Translations under genes and position numbers: made by a program
The notes under the pieces: model-generated
What the model was told of the DNA's origin: nothing
What the model saw: the letters and a program-made list of their open reading frames with translations, nothing else
Database searches by the model: none
Assembly (NCBI GenBank): GCA_038260305.1
Contig: JBBSNY010000005.1
Location: 1-64,000, forward strand
Source: CADCVQ01 sp038260305
Lineage (GTDB): Bacteria > Actinomycetota > Thermoleophilia > Solirubrobacterales > Solirubrobacteraceae
Length of the DNA: 64,000 nucleotides
Reading direction: 5' to 3'
Shown here: piece after piece, positions 39,775-47,721 of the stretch
How positions within the stretch are numbered: position 1 is the first letter of the stretch
How the letters are laid out: each line of letters starts with the position of its first letter

Positions 39775-41469
39775 TCAACGTGCATGCTGCTGCTCCATTC
39801 GAACGAGAGCCCGGTCGCCGTGCGCGTAGCGACCGCCGCGCAGCGCGGACGCTGCGGCGGCGATCAGGCAGGCGACGATCGCGAACGCGAACGCCGCATG
39901 CAGACCGCTCTGAAACGGCCCCGAGATGAGGTGCGGGAAGAACGACTGCCCGCCGAGGACGGACTGGTCGTGGGCGGACAGGCCGGCGAGGGCGTGCGGG
40001 CCCAGCAGGTGCTCGATCGGGTTGTAGCCCAGGAACGCGGCGAACAGGATCGACACCGGCGGCAGGCCGGCGACGTGCGTCGCTGTCGCGTTGGAGACGC
40101 CGTGCGCGACGAGCCCGTCGTGCAGCGCCGACGGCAGCGTCGCCGACAGGCCGATCACCATGAGCGTGAAGAAGACCCCGATCGACAGGACCTGGGCGGA
40201 GTTCTGGAAGGTCTGGTTCATACCGCCGCCGGCGCCGCGGTCCTCGGCGGGCAGGCTGTTCATCACGGCCGCCCGGTTCGGTGCGATGAAGAGGCCCATC
40301 GAGGCGCCGGCCAGTAGCAGCGTCAGCGCGAACAGCAGGTAGGGGAAGTCCGTCGGCAGCGCCAGCAGGAGGCCGAAGCTCAGCGCCTGGCCGAGCATCC
40401 CGACGGTCGCGAGCAGGCGCGAGCCGATGCGGTCCGAGAAGTACCCCGCAACCGGCCCGACGAGCAGGATCCCGGCGGTCAGCGGCAGCATGTAGATGCC
40501 CGCCCACAGCGGTGTCGACTCGAAGTCGTAGCCATGCTGGGGCAGCCAGATGCCCTGCAACCAGATGATGAGGATGAACATGAGCCCACCGCGCGCGACC
40601 GCCGACAGGAATGTCGACAGGGTGCCGAAGGTGAACGCGCGGATCGCAAACAGGGGCAGGCGGAACATCGGCTCCGCGACCCGGCGCTCGATCGCCGCGA
40701 ACGCGACGAGGCACAGCACGGCGGCGGCCAACAGCACCAGGACACGGGCGCTTCCCCAGCCCGTCGAGTCGCCGCCGGCCGGACGGATGCCGTACGTCAC
40801 CGACGTCATCGCGAGCACGAGCCCGAGCGCGAAGGTGACGTTCCCCCACCAGTCGACCCTCGCTCGCCGGGGCGTCCCGCGCTCCTCCAACCGCAGGTAT
40901 GCCCAGACGCTGCCGACGAGCCCGACCGGCACGGAGATCAGGAACACGAGGCGCCAGTCGATCGGCGCGAGCAGGCCGCCGAGCACGAGGCCGATGAAGG
41001 TGCCCGCGACCGCGACGATGTTGTTGATGCCCAGCGCCATCCCGCGCTGGTCGGCGGGGAAGGCGTCCGTGATGATCGGTGCGGCGTTCGCGAGCAGGCA
41101 GGCGCCGCCGATGCCCTGCACGATGCGAAAGACGATGAGGTATGTGGCGCCGTCGCGACCGGTCATCCAATCGACGGCCAGCAGCAGGGAGGCCACGGTG
41201 TAGATGACGAAGCCGAGGTTGTAGATCCGCACGCGGCCGAACATGTCCCCCAGCCGGCCGAGGCTGACGACGAGCACGCTCGTCGCGACGAGGTAGCCGA
41301 GGATCATCCACAGCAGGTAGAACGAGTTCGCCGGCACGAGCGGGTCGAGCTTGATGCCGCGGAAGATGTCGGGCATCGCGATCAGCGTGATCGAGCCGTC
41401 GAGCGTCGCCAGCAGGACGCCGAGCGTCGTGTTGGAGAGCGCGATCCACTTGTAGCGGTCGTCGTCCAC
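39775..41469 (-). CDS. DHA2-type MFS drug exporter
   Basis: 564-residue, 14-helix major facilitator, the DHA2 drug:proton antiporter type. TLDGSITLIAMPDI in helix 1 and GRLGDMFGRVRIY (motif A, loop 2-3) are visible; GLVLGGLLAPIDWRLVFLISVP fits motif C and helix 5-6. Divergent from a MarR gene with a palindromic operator between, the usual arrangement for inducible efflux. Substrate unknown. Confidence 0.93.
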   Translation of the reverse strand: MDDDRYKWIALSNTTLGVLLATLDGSITLIAMPDIFRGIKLDPLVPANSFYLLWMILGYLVATSVLVVSLGRLGDMFGRVRIYNLGFVIYTVASLLLAVDWMTGRDGATYLIVFRIVQGIGGACLLANAAPIITDAFPADQRGMALGINNIVAVAGTFIGLVLGGLLAPIDWRLVFLISVPVGLVGSVWAYLRLEERGTPRRARVDWWGNVTFALGLVLAMTSVTYGIRPAGGDSTGWGSARVLVLLAAAVLCLVAFAAIERRVAEPMFRLPLFAIRAFTFGTLSTFLSAVARGGLMFILIIWLQGIWLPQHGYDFESTPLWAGIYMLPLTAGILLVGPVAGYFSDRIGSRLLATVGMLGQALSFGLLLALPTDFPYLLFALTLLLAGASMGLFIAPNRAAVMNSLPAEDRGAGGGMNQTFQNSAQVLSIGVFFTLMVIGLSATLPSALHDGLVAHGVSNATATHVAGLPPVSILFAAFLGYNPIEHLLGPHALAGLSAHDQSVLGGQSFFPHLISGPFQSGLHAAFAFAIVACLIAAAASALRGGRYAHGDRALVRMEQQHAR

Positions 41470-41482
41470 GCTCGCAGAACTA

Positions 41483-41508
41483 TACAGGCAACCTGTACAG
41501 TTTCCTGT
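41483..41508. promoter_or_regulatory. MarR operator between MFS and marR genes
   Basis: TACAGG-CAA-CCTGTA (41483-41497) is a perfect 6-base inverted repeat; a second, overlapping pair TACAG...CCTGT follows to 41508. The AT-rich sites sit in the 76-base divergent region where both promoters must lie. Confidence 0.65.
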
Positions 41509-41545
41509 CGGTCCGGATCCTTGGGTCCGGCTTTACACTGCGCCC

Positions 41546-41971
41546 ATGAGTGCCCAGGAGTCGCCCGCGCTGCTGGCCTCCGAGCTACGCGAGACGCTGG
41601 GGCAGCTCGTGCGCCGGCTGCGTGCGGAGCACGGCTTCCCGCTGTCGCAGAGCTCGGTCCTCGGTCGCCTCGACCGCAGCGGCCCGCGGAGCATCAGCGA
41701 GCTCGCGGTCGTCGAGCGTGTGCGCCCGCAGTCGATGGCCCAGACGGTGCGCGACCTCGAGACCGCCGGTCTCGTGCTGCGCCGCCCCGACCCCGACGAC
41801 GGCCGGCGCGCGTTCGTCGAGCTCACCGAGACCGGTCGCGAGACGCTGGCGGCCGATCGCCGCCATCGCGAGGGCTGGCTCGCCCAGGCGCTCGAGCAGG
41901 ATCTCAGCGCGCAAGAGCGCGCGATCCTGCACGCGGCCGTCGGCCTCCTGCGCCGGCTCGCCTCAAGCTGA
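41546..41971 (+). CDS. MarR-family transcriptional regulator
   Basis: 141-residue winged-helix repressor. LSQSSVLGRLDRSGPRSISELAVVERVRPQSMAQTVRDLE is the HTH; RRPDPDDGRRAFVELTETG is the wing. It likely represses the divergent MFS exporter (and the L,D-transpeptidase behind it) and itself via the palindromes at 41483-41508, and releases on binding a toxic small molecule. ATG 41546. Confidence 0.92.
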   Translation: MSAQESPALLASELRETLGQLVRRLRAEHGFPLSQSSVLGRLDRSGPRSISELAVVERVRPQSMAQTVRDLETAGLVLRRPDPDDGRRAFVELTETGRETLAADRRHREGWLAQALEQDLSAQERAILHAAVGLLRRLASS

Positions 41972-41990
41972 GCGCGGGCCCGAGCGCGGG

Positions 41991-42260
41991 CTACAGCGCC
42001 GGGCTGCCGACCCGCAGCGTGGGCGTCAGACGAAGCTCCAGCGTGCGCCGATCGGGACGCGCCAGGCGAAAGGAGCGCGCCCCGCGATGCGGCCGGAAGG
42101 AGCGCACGAGCGGCGCCGGCGGCGGCGATCGAAAGACAAGTTCGGGGACGAGTCGCCGGGCCATGTAGCGGACGATGATCGCCTCGGCGATCAGTGCCTC
42201 GTCGATCGGGTAGCGCTCGTCGGCGACGAGCTGCTTGAGCGTGGCGGTTCGCGCATTCAT
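41991..42260 (-). CDS. Small protein with FlgM-like N-terminal segment
   Basis: 89 residues. The first 35 (ATLKQLVADERYPIDEALIAEAII) resemble the helix-turn-helix C-terminal part of anti-sigma factors of the FlgM type: L-x3-V-x4-Y-x-I-D-x3-I-A-x-A-I. The rest is Arg/Pro-rich. No flagellar or sigma-28 gene is in the window, so the link is only a pattern match. It may be a remnant or an unrelated small regulator. Confidence 0.5.
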   Translation of the reverse strand: MNARTATLKQLVADERYPIDEALIAEAIIVRYMARRLVPELVFRSPPPAPLVRSFRPHRGARSFRLARPDRRTLELRLTPTLRVGSPAL

Positions 42261-42348
42261 GGTGTGTTCTGGATCGGCACCCCGCGCGCGCAGGATGAGC
42301 GGCGCGGCGCGAGTTCGATCAGACGTCCGAGTCGCTGCGGAACGCTGA

Positions 42349-43314
42349 TCAGACGCCGAGAACCGCGGCGATCACGGCCTGCGCGTCGGGCGATACCGTG
42401 GCGCGCGAGCCCATCGTCGCCCGCCCGCGCTCCGGTGCTGCCCAGTTGAAGAGCCCGAGGTCGAGCGCCTCGATCGGCACCTCGACGGCGTCGGCGAGCT
42501 GGCGCGCGCGACGCTCGAGCAGCATCTTGTCGCCGATCCCGAAGACGCGCTTGGCGGCGACCGTCGTAGCGTCGTCGGTGAGCTGCAGGCTCGTCGGACG
42601 GGCGTCGACGACACCGAGGCGCGCGAGCGAGACGAGCAGCTCGTAGCGTCCGGGCCGTCCGAAACCGCCGACGGCGAGGCGCTCGAAGAGACGGTCGAAG
42701 CGGCGTTCGGGCGTCCACGCGTCCTCGCCCGTGAGCGCGGCCCGCTGACCGCCGGAGCGCTGCGCCCAGGCGCGGTAGGCGAGCACGGTGCGCGTGCCGG
42801 AGGACCGCTCGTGCGAGGTCCTCAATCCGAGCGCGACGTCGAGCTCGGGCAGCTCACCGCCCGACCATGGCACGTGCGCCGCGACGATCGCGGCGAACGG
42901 GTCGTCGCCCTCCGTCGGGCTCAGGTAGGCCGTCAGGAAGGCGAGCCACAGCGCCTCCTCGGGATCGGCCTCGGCGGCGATCAGCGCGTAGTGCTCGGGC
43001 GGGTCGGCGGCCAGCTCGGCGAGCCGCGCGGTGGCGAACGCGAGCTCGGCCGCGAGCCGCTCGGCATCCGAGGAGGCCTTCAGGCCGACGACGAGCTCAT
43101 TGCGATAGCCGTCGTCGGCGGCCTGCGTCAGCCTGCGCACCCGCACGGCGTTGCTGCGGCGCGCCCCGCGCGTCGGCGGCGAGGAGCCTCTCGGTACGCG
43201 AGCCGGCGCCGACGAGCCGCTCGATCGCCGCGCCGCCTCGGCCGGCGGATCGGGCCGGCGGCAGATCGGGCAGTTCTCGAGGAAGCGGTTGTGGCGACAG
43301 AAGCTGGGCGGCAC
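42349..43314 (-). CDS. Zinc-finger protein with glycosylase-like helical domain
   Basis: 321 residues from GTG 43314 (an upstream GTG at 43374 is possible). It opens with SFCRHNRFLENCPICR, a likely zinc knuckle (Cys/His plus CPIC). After an Arg/Ser-rich linker comes a helical region of about 240 residues with VGGFGRPGRYELLVSLARLGV and KRVFGIGDKMLLERRARQLA. The last part looks like helix-hairpin-helix DNA-glycosylase elements and resembles what is described as alpha-glutamyl/putrescinyl-thymine pyrophosphorylase-like proteins. That resemblance is from memory and unverified. No other hypermodification gene is nearby. Confidence 0.6.
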   Translation of the reverse strand: MPPSFCRHNRFLENCPICRRPDPPAEAARRSSGSSAPARVPRGSSPPTRGARRSNAVRVRRLTQAADDGYRNELVVGLKASSDAERLAAELAFATARLAELAADPPEHYALIAAEADPEEALWLAFLTAYLSPTEGDDPFAAIVAAHVPWSGGELPELDVALGLRTSHERSSGTRTVLAYRAWAQRSGGQRAALTGEDAWTPERRFDRLFERLAVGGFGRPGRYELLVSLARLGVVDARPTSLQLTDDATTVAAKRVFGIGDKMLLERRARQLADAVEVPIEALDLGLFNWAAPERGRATMGSRATVSPDAQAVIAAVLGV

Positions 43315-43501
43315 GCTTCGCAGCAGTCTAGGTGGGGTGTGATCGCGGGACGTTTCGGCGTCGTCGGCGCGCACATGTTCGCAGTCGCCTCGCGCAGCCT
43401 TGCCGTCGCGTCCCGTGGCGTTGCGGACGGTCAGCGCAACCTTGCCTGCGCGCGACGCGTTTCAGCAGCGCCCGTCAACCGCTCTCAGAGACTGGACCGC
43501 C

Positions 43502-44875
43502 GTGCCCACTCGCACCCGCATCCCCTTCGCCATCGCGCTCGCGACGCTGAGCGCGGCCGCCGCCGGCGCGCCCGCAGCGCGCGCAGCGTGGAGCCCGCCG
43601 CTGACCGTGACGTCCGACGCGCGTTCCTCGAACGTCCGCGCGGCCGGCAACGCCGCCGGCCACGAGGCATTCGTCTGGCGCGTCACGACGAAGCGAGTCG
43701 TGCGGCTCGGCGCCCAGACCGGCAGTGTCAGCTACGTCCGCGCGCGCATGCGCCTGCCGCACGGCCGGCTCGGCGCGGTGCAGACGATCTCGAGCACGCG
43801 CGCGATCGTGACGGGCGCGCAGATCGGCCTCGACGGGGCCGGCAACGCGACGGCGGTCTGGACGCAGGCCGGCGCCCATCTCACGATCATGGCCGCCTAC
43901 CGCCCGCACGGAAAGCGCTTCGGCACGCCGTTTGCCCTCGGGCGCTCGACGCACTTCAATGACGCGCTGCCGCAGCTCGCCGTCGGGCGCTTCGGCGATG
44001 TCGTGATCGCCTGGAACGAGGGTCGCCACGTCCAGGTCGTGCGCCGCTCCGCGACGACGCCGTGCTCGGCGAAGCAGACGGCCACGTGCTTCCGCAAGCC
44101 GCTGACGCTGCGCCAGGGATCGGATCAAACGGTCGTGATCGGCCCGCTCGGCAGCGCCTACGTCGTGTGGTCTGCGGGCGTCCACAGCGGCGCGGACTTC
44201 CACACGCAGCTGCGGATGATCGTCATCCGCCGCAGCGGGCGCCACGGCGTCGACCACGTCCTCTCAGTGATCGCCGACGGCGACGCGAGCCAGGCCGCAC
44301 TCGCCGTGCAATCCGACGGCACGGCGGTCGTCGCCTGGCGCGCGTCGTTGCCGACCGGCGGCGAGCAGAACGAGCCGGCGCCGATCAAGGCGCTGACGAG
44401 CGCGCCGGACGCGATCGCCTCGCCGGCGCAGACCGTCGCGACCGGCCTCGCCGAACTACCCGTCTTGCGCGTGAACCGCCAGGGCGAGGCGATCCTCGCA
44501 TGGGACGCGTTCGACGCGACGCCGGGCACCCCCGACGGTCCGCAGATCCTCACGGCGACGGCGCCGGCGGGCGTCGCGACCTTCGGCGCGCCGACCGTCA
44601 TCTCCCCGGCCGACGCGCTCGCGGGAACGGCGTCGCTCGCCGTTGACTCGGCCGGCACGGCGTACGTCGCCTACGGCGTCAGCCCGGTCAGCGAGAGCGC
44701 CCCGGCGCAGCCGAGCGCGCTCTCTCACGTGCGCCCGGTGGGCGGCGTCTTCTCCCGGGCGAATGCACTGCCGGCGAGCTTCGGCGGCGTGTCGCTTGTA
44801 GCGGCGGGCGCTGAGGTGACGGCGGTCAGCGGTGGCGCCGATGGCCACACGCTGCTCAGCGAGTGGACGCCGTAG
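43502..44875 (+). CDS. Secreted beta-propeller-like protein
   Basis: 457 residues from GTG 43502. A signal peptide (IPFAIALATLSAAAAGAPAARA) is followed by six or more repeats of about 50-60 residues centred on G-x-A-x-[VA]-[VA]-W (NATAVWTQ, DVVIAWNE, SAYVVWSA, TAVVAWRA, EAILAWDA, TAYVAYGV), as in six- or seven-bladed propellers. One Cys pair (PCSAKQTATC). Probably extracellular and ligand-binding; no catalytic motif seen. Its stop abuts the convergent TetR gene with no gap. Confidence 0.75.
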   Translation: MPTRTRIPFAIALATLSAAAAGAPAARAAWSPPLTVTSDARSSNVRAAGNAAGHEAFVWRVTTKRVVRLGAQTGSVSYVRARMRLPHGRLGAVQTISSTRAIVTGAQIGLDGAGNATAVWTQAGAHLTIMAAYRPHGKRFGTPFALGRSTHFNDALPQLAVGRFGDVVIAWNEGRHVQVVRRSATTPCSAKQTATCFRKPLTLRQGSDQTVVIGPLGSAYVVWSAGVHSGADFHTQLRMIVIRRSGRHGVDHVLSVIADGDASQAALAVQSDGTAVVAWRASLPTGGEQNEPAPIKALTSAPDAIASPAQTVATGLAELPVLRVNRQGEAILAWDAFDATPGTPDGPQILTATAPAGVATFGAPTVISPADALAGTASLAVDSAGTAYVAYGVSPVSESAPAQPSALSHVRPVGGVFSRANALPASFGGVSLVAAGAEVTAVSGGADGHTLLSEWTP

Positions 44876-45493
44876 CTACGTCATCCGCCCGAGGCGCTCG
44901 ATCCCGCCGAGCATCATGCATGTCGCCATCTGAGTCGCGCCCTCGACGTCGGGCGGGTCGCGCTTGACCATCGCGACGCCGACCTCGAGCGCCGCCCCGA
45001 CCATCGCCGAGGCGACGTACTCGGCATCGAGCTCGGGCACGATGCCGGCATCGATCGCTGCGCGCAGGTCCGCTTCGAGCTCCTCGATGCCGGCGCCGAA
45101 GATCGGCTGGTCGAACATCGCGCGGATCGTGCCGCTGTTGCGGCGCATGAGCTCGAACGCCTGCGGATCCGACGCGAGGAAGCCGAAGTACTCGCGGTAG
45201 CCCGCGGCGACGAACTCCTCGAGCGACTGCGCCCGGCGGCGCGCGGACTGCACGCGCACGCGTACCTCGGTGGCGGTCTCCTCGAGCACCTCGCGAAAGA
45301 GCTCCTCCTTGTCGGAGAAGTAGTTGTAGAACGTCCCGCTGGCGAGGTCGGTGCGGCGCACGACGTCGCGCACGGTCGCCTGCCCGTAGCCCAGCTCGGC
45401 GAAGACCTCGCGGGCCGCCGCGATGATCGCGGCGCGGTTGGCGGCCTTCGTCGCCGCCCGCCGACCGGGGCCCGCGTCCGCGGCGATGCTCAT
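44876..45493 (-). CDS. TetR-family transcriptional regulator
   Basis: 205 residues. The N-terminal HTH (AAREVFAELGYGQATVRDVVRRTDLASGTFYNYFSDKEELF) is a clear TetR DNA-binding domain. The C-terminal helical domain is AcrR-like and contains FGFLASDPQAFELMRRN. ATG 45493. No divergent target gene is adjacent: upstream is the non-coding/decayed stretch to the GlsB-type gene. Confidence 0.92.
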   Translation of the reverse strand: MSIAADAGPGRRAATKAANRAAIIAAAREVFAELGYGQATVRDVVRRTDLASGTFYNYFSDKEELFREVLEETATEVRVRVQSARRRAQSLEEFVAAGYREYFGFLASDPQAFELMRRNSGTIRAMFDQPIFGAGIEELEADLRAAIDAGIVPELDAEYVASAMVGAALEVGVAMVKRDPPDVEGATQMATCMMLGGIERLGRMT

Positions 45494-45587
45494 AGTGCGA
45501 TCGACGGCATGGTGATGTGCGGAGGCTCCGGTGACGCAGAACGGTGACGCTGCCGTCACGTTACGGCAAGACGTGGCCCAGCGCGTG

Positions 45588-45800
45588 TCACGGGGTCGAT
45601 CGAGGCGGCGAGCTTTGCGCCGCGAGCAGCAGCCGCTCCATCTCCTCGCCGAAGCCGCCGTCGCGACCCGCGGCGAGCCGGCTGCGCGCGGCCTCCAAGC
45701 CGAAGCACGCGGGGTCGCGGTCGCTCTCGGCATCGAGGCCCTCGCGCGAGACCGTCAGGCGAGCTGCGCCTTCGATCCGGACTTGCGGAGCTTGCGAACG
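45588..45800 (-). pseudogene. Coding-like remnant without a start
   Basis: In the 344-base gap 45494-45837 one minus-strand frame reads like protein: RIEGAARLTVSREGLDAESD, then a stretch with SRLAAGRDGGFGEEMERLLL, ending at TGA 45588. Third positions are almost all G or C. No ATG/GTG/TTG opens it. Another frame just upstream encodes AQLREVVRKLRKSGSKAQLA before its own stop. Together they look like the end of a decayed gene. Family not recognised. The rest of the gap shows nothing else. Confidence 0.4.
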
Positions 45801-45837
45801 ACCTCGCGGAGCTGTGCCACGGGAGATCGTCCTTCGC

Positions 45838-46125
45838 TCAGCGGCCGCCGCCGGGCGGTACTCCCGGGTCCGTCAGCCCGCCGCCGCGCGAGCGCCGCAC
45901 GAGGTAGACGATGGCGGTGGCACAGCCAAGCGAGAGCAACCAGCCGTAGCCGTACGGCAGACCCGCGAGGCCGATGATCAGGCCCGCCGCGAACGATCCG
46001 CCGACGCCGATCGCGATCGTCATCGAGATGCTCATCGGGTCCTTGCCCGGCAGGGCGAAGCGCGCGAGCGCACCGACGACGAGGCCGCCGATCAGCAGTC
46101 CGACGAGGTAGGTGAGAAAGCTCAT
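45838..46125 (-). CDS. GlsB/YeaQ/YmgE-family membrane protein
   Basis: 95 residues with three membrane helices and Gly-rich packing: VGLLIGGLVVGALARFALPGKDPMSIS is the family start, followed by GVGGSFAAGLI and a third helix. These small transglycosylase-associated proteins appear in stress and acid-resistance regulons. ATG 46125. It follows gltD by 41 bases on the same strand. Confidence 0.9.
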   Translation of the reverse strand: MSFLTYLVGLLIGGLVVGALARFALPGKDPMSISMTIAIGVGGSFAAGLIIGLAGLPYGYGWLLSLGCATAIVYLVRRSRGGGLTDPGVPPGGGR

Positions 46126-46166
46126 GCGTCCGACTGTACCCCGCGCGGCGGCGGGTGGACCGAGGT

Positions 46167-47699
46167 CTACGCGGGGACGCCGGGGGCGACGTGCTGCGGC
46201 GATCCGGCGGAGCCCTCGTCGGCATCGCCGGCCTCCGCGCCGGGCGCGGCGTCGAGCGTGCCGAGGTAGCGATCGACCATCCGGGCGCACTGGCGGCCCT
46301 CGTTGATCGCCCACACGATGAGCGACTGGCCACGGCGCGCGTCGCCGGCGGCGAAGACGCCCTCGACCGACGTCGTGTAGGGCTTGATCGCCTTCGCGTT
46401 GCCGCGCGCGTCCTTCGCGACGCCGAGCGCGTCGAGCAGGCCCTGCTCGGGGTGCAGGAAGCCCATCGCCAGCAGCACGAGGTCGGCGCGCAACTCGCCC
46501 TCGGTGCCGGCGACCGGTTTGAACGGGGGCGCGGCCTGCGCCTGGGCGTAGTGCAGGGTGCGCACGTGGCCGTCGTCGTCGCCGGAGAAGTGCGTCGTCA
46601 CGATCGAGAAGTCCTGCTCGCCGACGTCCGCCGCCTTCGCCTCCTCCATCGCGTAGGAGAGGCGGAACTTCTGCGGCCACAGCGGCCACGGCGTGCGGTC
46701 GTCGGGGCGGTGCTCGGGAGGCTCGGGCAAGAGCTCGAGCTGCGTGATCGAGGCGGCGCCCTGGCGCAAAGAGTTGCCGACGCAGTCCGCGCCGGTGTCG
46801 CCGCCGCCGATGACGACGACGTGCTTGCCCTCAGCCGTCAGGCCGAGTAGCGGCGGCGGCTCGGAGCCGGTCGGCGTGCCGGTCTGCGTCGCGACCCAGC
46901 GGTTGCGATCGGACAGGTAGTCCATCGCGAAGTGCACGCCCTCGAGCTCACGGCCGGGGACCGGCAGGTCGCGCGGGGTGCGCGAGCCGGTCGCAAGCAC
47001 GACGGCGTCGAAGTCCTCGCGCAGCTGCTCGGCGGAGATGTCGACGCCGACGTCGACGCCGCAGCGCACGATGACGCCCTCGGCGGAGAGCTGGTCGACG
47101 CGCCGCTGGACGATCCGCTTCTCGATCTTGAAGTCCGGCACGCCGAAGCGACACAGGCCGCCGGCGGACTCGTCGCGCTCATACAGCGTCACCGCGTGGC
47201 CGACGCGGCGTAGCTGCTGGGCGGCGGCCATGCCGGCGGGGCCGGAGCCGACGACGGCGACGCGGCGGCCCGTCTCGTGCTTCGGCGCCAGCGGCTTGAC
47301 CCAGCCCTGTTCCCAGGCGCGGTCGATGATCGAGTTCTCGATCTGCTTGATCGTGACGGAGTCGCCCTCGCGGATCTCGAGCACGCACGATGCCTCGCAC
47401 GGCGCCGGGCACAGGCGGCCGGTGAACTCCGGGAAGTTGTTCGTCGCGTGCAGCTGGATGATCGCGTCGTGCCAGCGGTTGCGGTAGACGAGGTCGTTCC
47501 AGTCCGGGATCAGGTTGCCGAGCGGGCAGCCGTTGTGGCAGAACGGCACGCCGCACTCCATGCAGCGCGCGCCCTGCGCGGACAGTTCCTCGTCGGAGCG
47601 GCGGATCGAGAACTCCTTGAAGTCGTGCGCGCGCTCGGACGGGTCGCGATACGGCACGCCGACCCGCTCGATCTTCAGGAATGCCCCGAGCTCGCCCAT
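46167..47699 (-). CDS. gltD: Glutamate synthase small subunit
   Basis: 510-residue NADPH-oxidising subunit feeding electrons to GltB. The N-terminal double [4Fe-4S] Cys motifs CMECGVPFCHNGCP and CPAPCEASC are present. So are the FAD-binding VAVVGSGPAGMAAAQQL and NADPH-binding VVVIGGGDTGADC. GAGGAGAG precedes the ATG at 47699. Second gene of gltBD. The last 25 residues are an acidic/Gly-rich tail. Confidence 0.96.
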   Translation of the reverse strand: MGELGAFLKIERVGVPYRDPSERAHDFKEFSIRRSDEELSAQGARCMECGVPFCHNGCPLGNLIPDWNDLVYRNRWHDAIIQLHATNNFPEFTGRLCPAPCEASCVLEIREGDSVTIKQIENSIIDRAWEQGWVKPLAPKHETGRRVAVVGSGPAGMAAAQQLRRVGHAVTLYERDESAGGLCRFGVPDFKIEKRIVQRRVDQLSAEGVIVRCGVDVGVDISAEQLREDFDAVVLATGSRTPRDLPVPGRELEGVHFAMDYLSDRNRWVATQTGTPTGSEPPPLLGLTAEGKHVVVIGGGDTGADCVGNSLRQGAASITQLELLPEPPEHRPDDRTPWPLWPQKFRLSYAMEEAKAADVGEQDFSIVTTHFSGDDDGHVRTLHYAQAQAAPPFKPVAGTEGELRADLVLLAMGFLHPEQGLLDALGVAKDARGNAKAIKPYTTSVEGVFAAGDARRGQSLIVWAINEGRQCARMVDRYLGTLDAAPGAEAGDADEGSAGSPQHVAPGVPA

Positions 47700-47721
47700 C
47701 AGACGCTCTCCTCGCAGCCCA

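Noticed and set aside
38108..41449. 1113-residue open frame on the minus strand
   Set aside because: Out-of-frame shadow of the L,D-transpeptidase and MFS genes; Arg/Ala-rich low complexity.
41513..41530. CCGGATCC/GGGTCCGG hairpin before marR
   Set aside because: The two-base loop is too tight and one pair is G-T; not a convincing terminator or operator.
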